DNA of 64,000 nucleotides, taken from assembly GCA_964647485.1 (NCBI GenBank), contig CAZYHV010000008.1:1-64000 (forward strand), read 5' to 3'. The stretch is from FW021-bin31 sp964647485. Its GTDB lineage: Bacteria; Bacteroidota; Bacteroidia; Chitinophagales; Chitinophagaceae. Under the pieces are notes generated by a model. It did no database searches, was not told where the DNA came from, and saw only the letters and a program-made list of their open reading frames with translations. Made by a program: the position numbers and the translations under genes. Below, piece after piece: positions 63,703 through 64,000 of this stretch (the first letter of the stretch is position 1; every line of letters starts with the position of its first letter).

Positions 63703-64000
63703 ATGGAACGAAAGTTATTATGGAAAATAAAAAGAAAAGGGTATTATATTATAAATACCCTTTTTGGTCATCGACAGTATAAAAAATTTGTCGTCATAAC
63801 ACGTTCCCGAACGGGCTCCTATTTGCTAATAAGCTTATTGAAGAACCATCCCAATATTGTTGCTGAAGGGGAAGCCTTTAATTTCATAGCTCCCAAATCA
63901 TGCCAAACTATTTGGGAAAAAGAAGTTTTTACGAAGAAGCTTTCTAAAGTTAAATATGTTGGCTTTAAGATTTTTTATTATCATCCTTTGGATAGTGACG
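63703..64000 (+). CDS. Sulfotransferase-family protein (5' part only)
   Basis: The frame opens at ATG 63703 and stays open to the window edge (99 codons). After a basic N-terminus (MERKLLWKIKRKGYY) comes FVVITRSRTGSYLLISLLKN, the P-loop-like 5'-phosphosulfate-binding motif (SRTGS) that begins sulfotransferases acting with PAPS, then HPNIVAEGEAFNF and VGFKIFYYHP. Bacterial relatives sulfate cell-surface glycans or lipids. The 3' end lies beyond the window, so length and class cannot be judged. The N-terminal 28 residues before the first strand carry a terminator-like hairpin at DNA level (63735-63765). No other start codon is closer to the conserved motif. Confidence 0.8.
   Translation, partial: MERKLLWKIKRKGYYIINTLFGHRQYKKFVVITRSRTGSYLLISLLKNHPNIVAEGEAFNFIAPKSCQTIWEKEVFTKKLSKVKYVGFKIFYYHPLDSD
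63735..63765 (+). terminator. Terminator-like hairpin inside the start of the sulfotransferase gene
   Basis: AAAAGGGTATT (63735-63745) and AATACCCTTTT (63754-63764) form an 11-bp perfect stem with loop ATATTATA, followed by a T-run ending at 63765 and then GG. It has the shape of an intrinsic terminator but lies about 30 nt inside the reading frame. It may act as an attenuator or be a coincidence of Lys/Gly and Thr/Leu/Phe codons. Confidence 0.4.

Noticed and set aside
1..64000. CRISPR arrays, tRNA/rRNA genes, insertion sequences or prophage genes
   Set aside because: I saw no spaced direct repeats, no tRNA- or rRNA-like sequence, and no transposase, integrase or phage gene in the window.

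Overview
This window comes from an AT-rich bacterium of the phylum Bacteroidota. The evidence is two SusC/SusD pairs, surface lipoproteins with acidic residues just after the lipobox cysteine, A-rich translation starts without strong Shine-Dalgarno sequences, and TTG-N(17-23)-TAnnTTTG promoters. A sphingobacterial lineage (Sphingobacteriaceae-like) is my best guess, but that is inference.

Layout. 1-55: a 14-bp tandem repeat. 187-1798 (minus): a zinc-ribbon protein and a secreted orphan protein, probably one operon. 2255-2902: a DedA-family membrane protein. 3375-62291: one very large pectin-directed polysaccharide utilisation locus (PUL) of 30 genes, all on the plus strand except one AraC-type regulator. 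62395-63114: a short-chain dehydrogenase with a changed active-site residue. 63703-64000: the start of a sulfotransferase that runs off the window.

The PUL. SusC/D pair 1 (3375-8266) ends at a clear intrinsic terminator. SusC/D pair 2 (8507-13443) is followed by two tandem surface lipoproteins with beta-helix domains. Module A (16835-37374) has three secreted PL1 pectate lyases, a beta-helix/barrel fusion (DUF6298-like), two GH140/DUF4038 enzymes, an SGNH esterase, a GH78 rhamnosidase, two sialidase-fold propeller proteins, a DUF3826 protein, a Tat-tagged isomerase-like TIM barrel and a GH43. A cytoplasmic/inner-membrane core follows (37565-40963): sodium:solute symporter, DHDPS/NAL-family aldolase, AraC regulator. 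Module B (41151-62291) has a second DUF3826, a second GH78, another GH43-like propeller, two large tandem PL1 lyases, two GH2 beta-galactosidases, a GH106 rhamnosidase and a GH78-like enzyme.

How it would work. Surface lipoproteins and SusCD capture pectin fragments. Five PL1 enzymes cut the polygalacturonan backbone. Rhamnosidases, beta-galactosidases, GH43 and GH140 enzymes and an acetylesterase strip side chains. The symporter imports released acid sugars and the aldolase cleaves a 2-keto-3-deoxy acid. The enzyme mix resembles rhamnogalacturonan-II-type loci but lacks any recognisable GH105/GH88 or GH28. The least explained parts are the DUF3826 pair, the two propeller proteins, the Tat-tagged TIM barrel and the DUF6298-like fusion.
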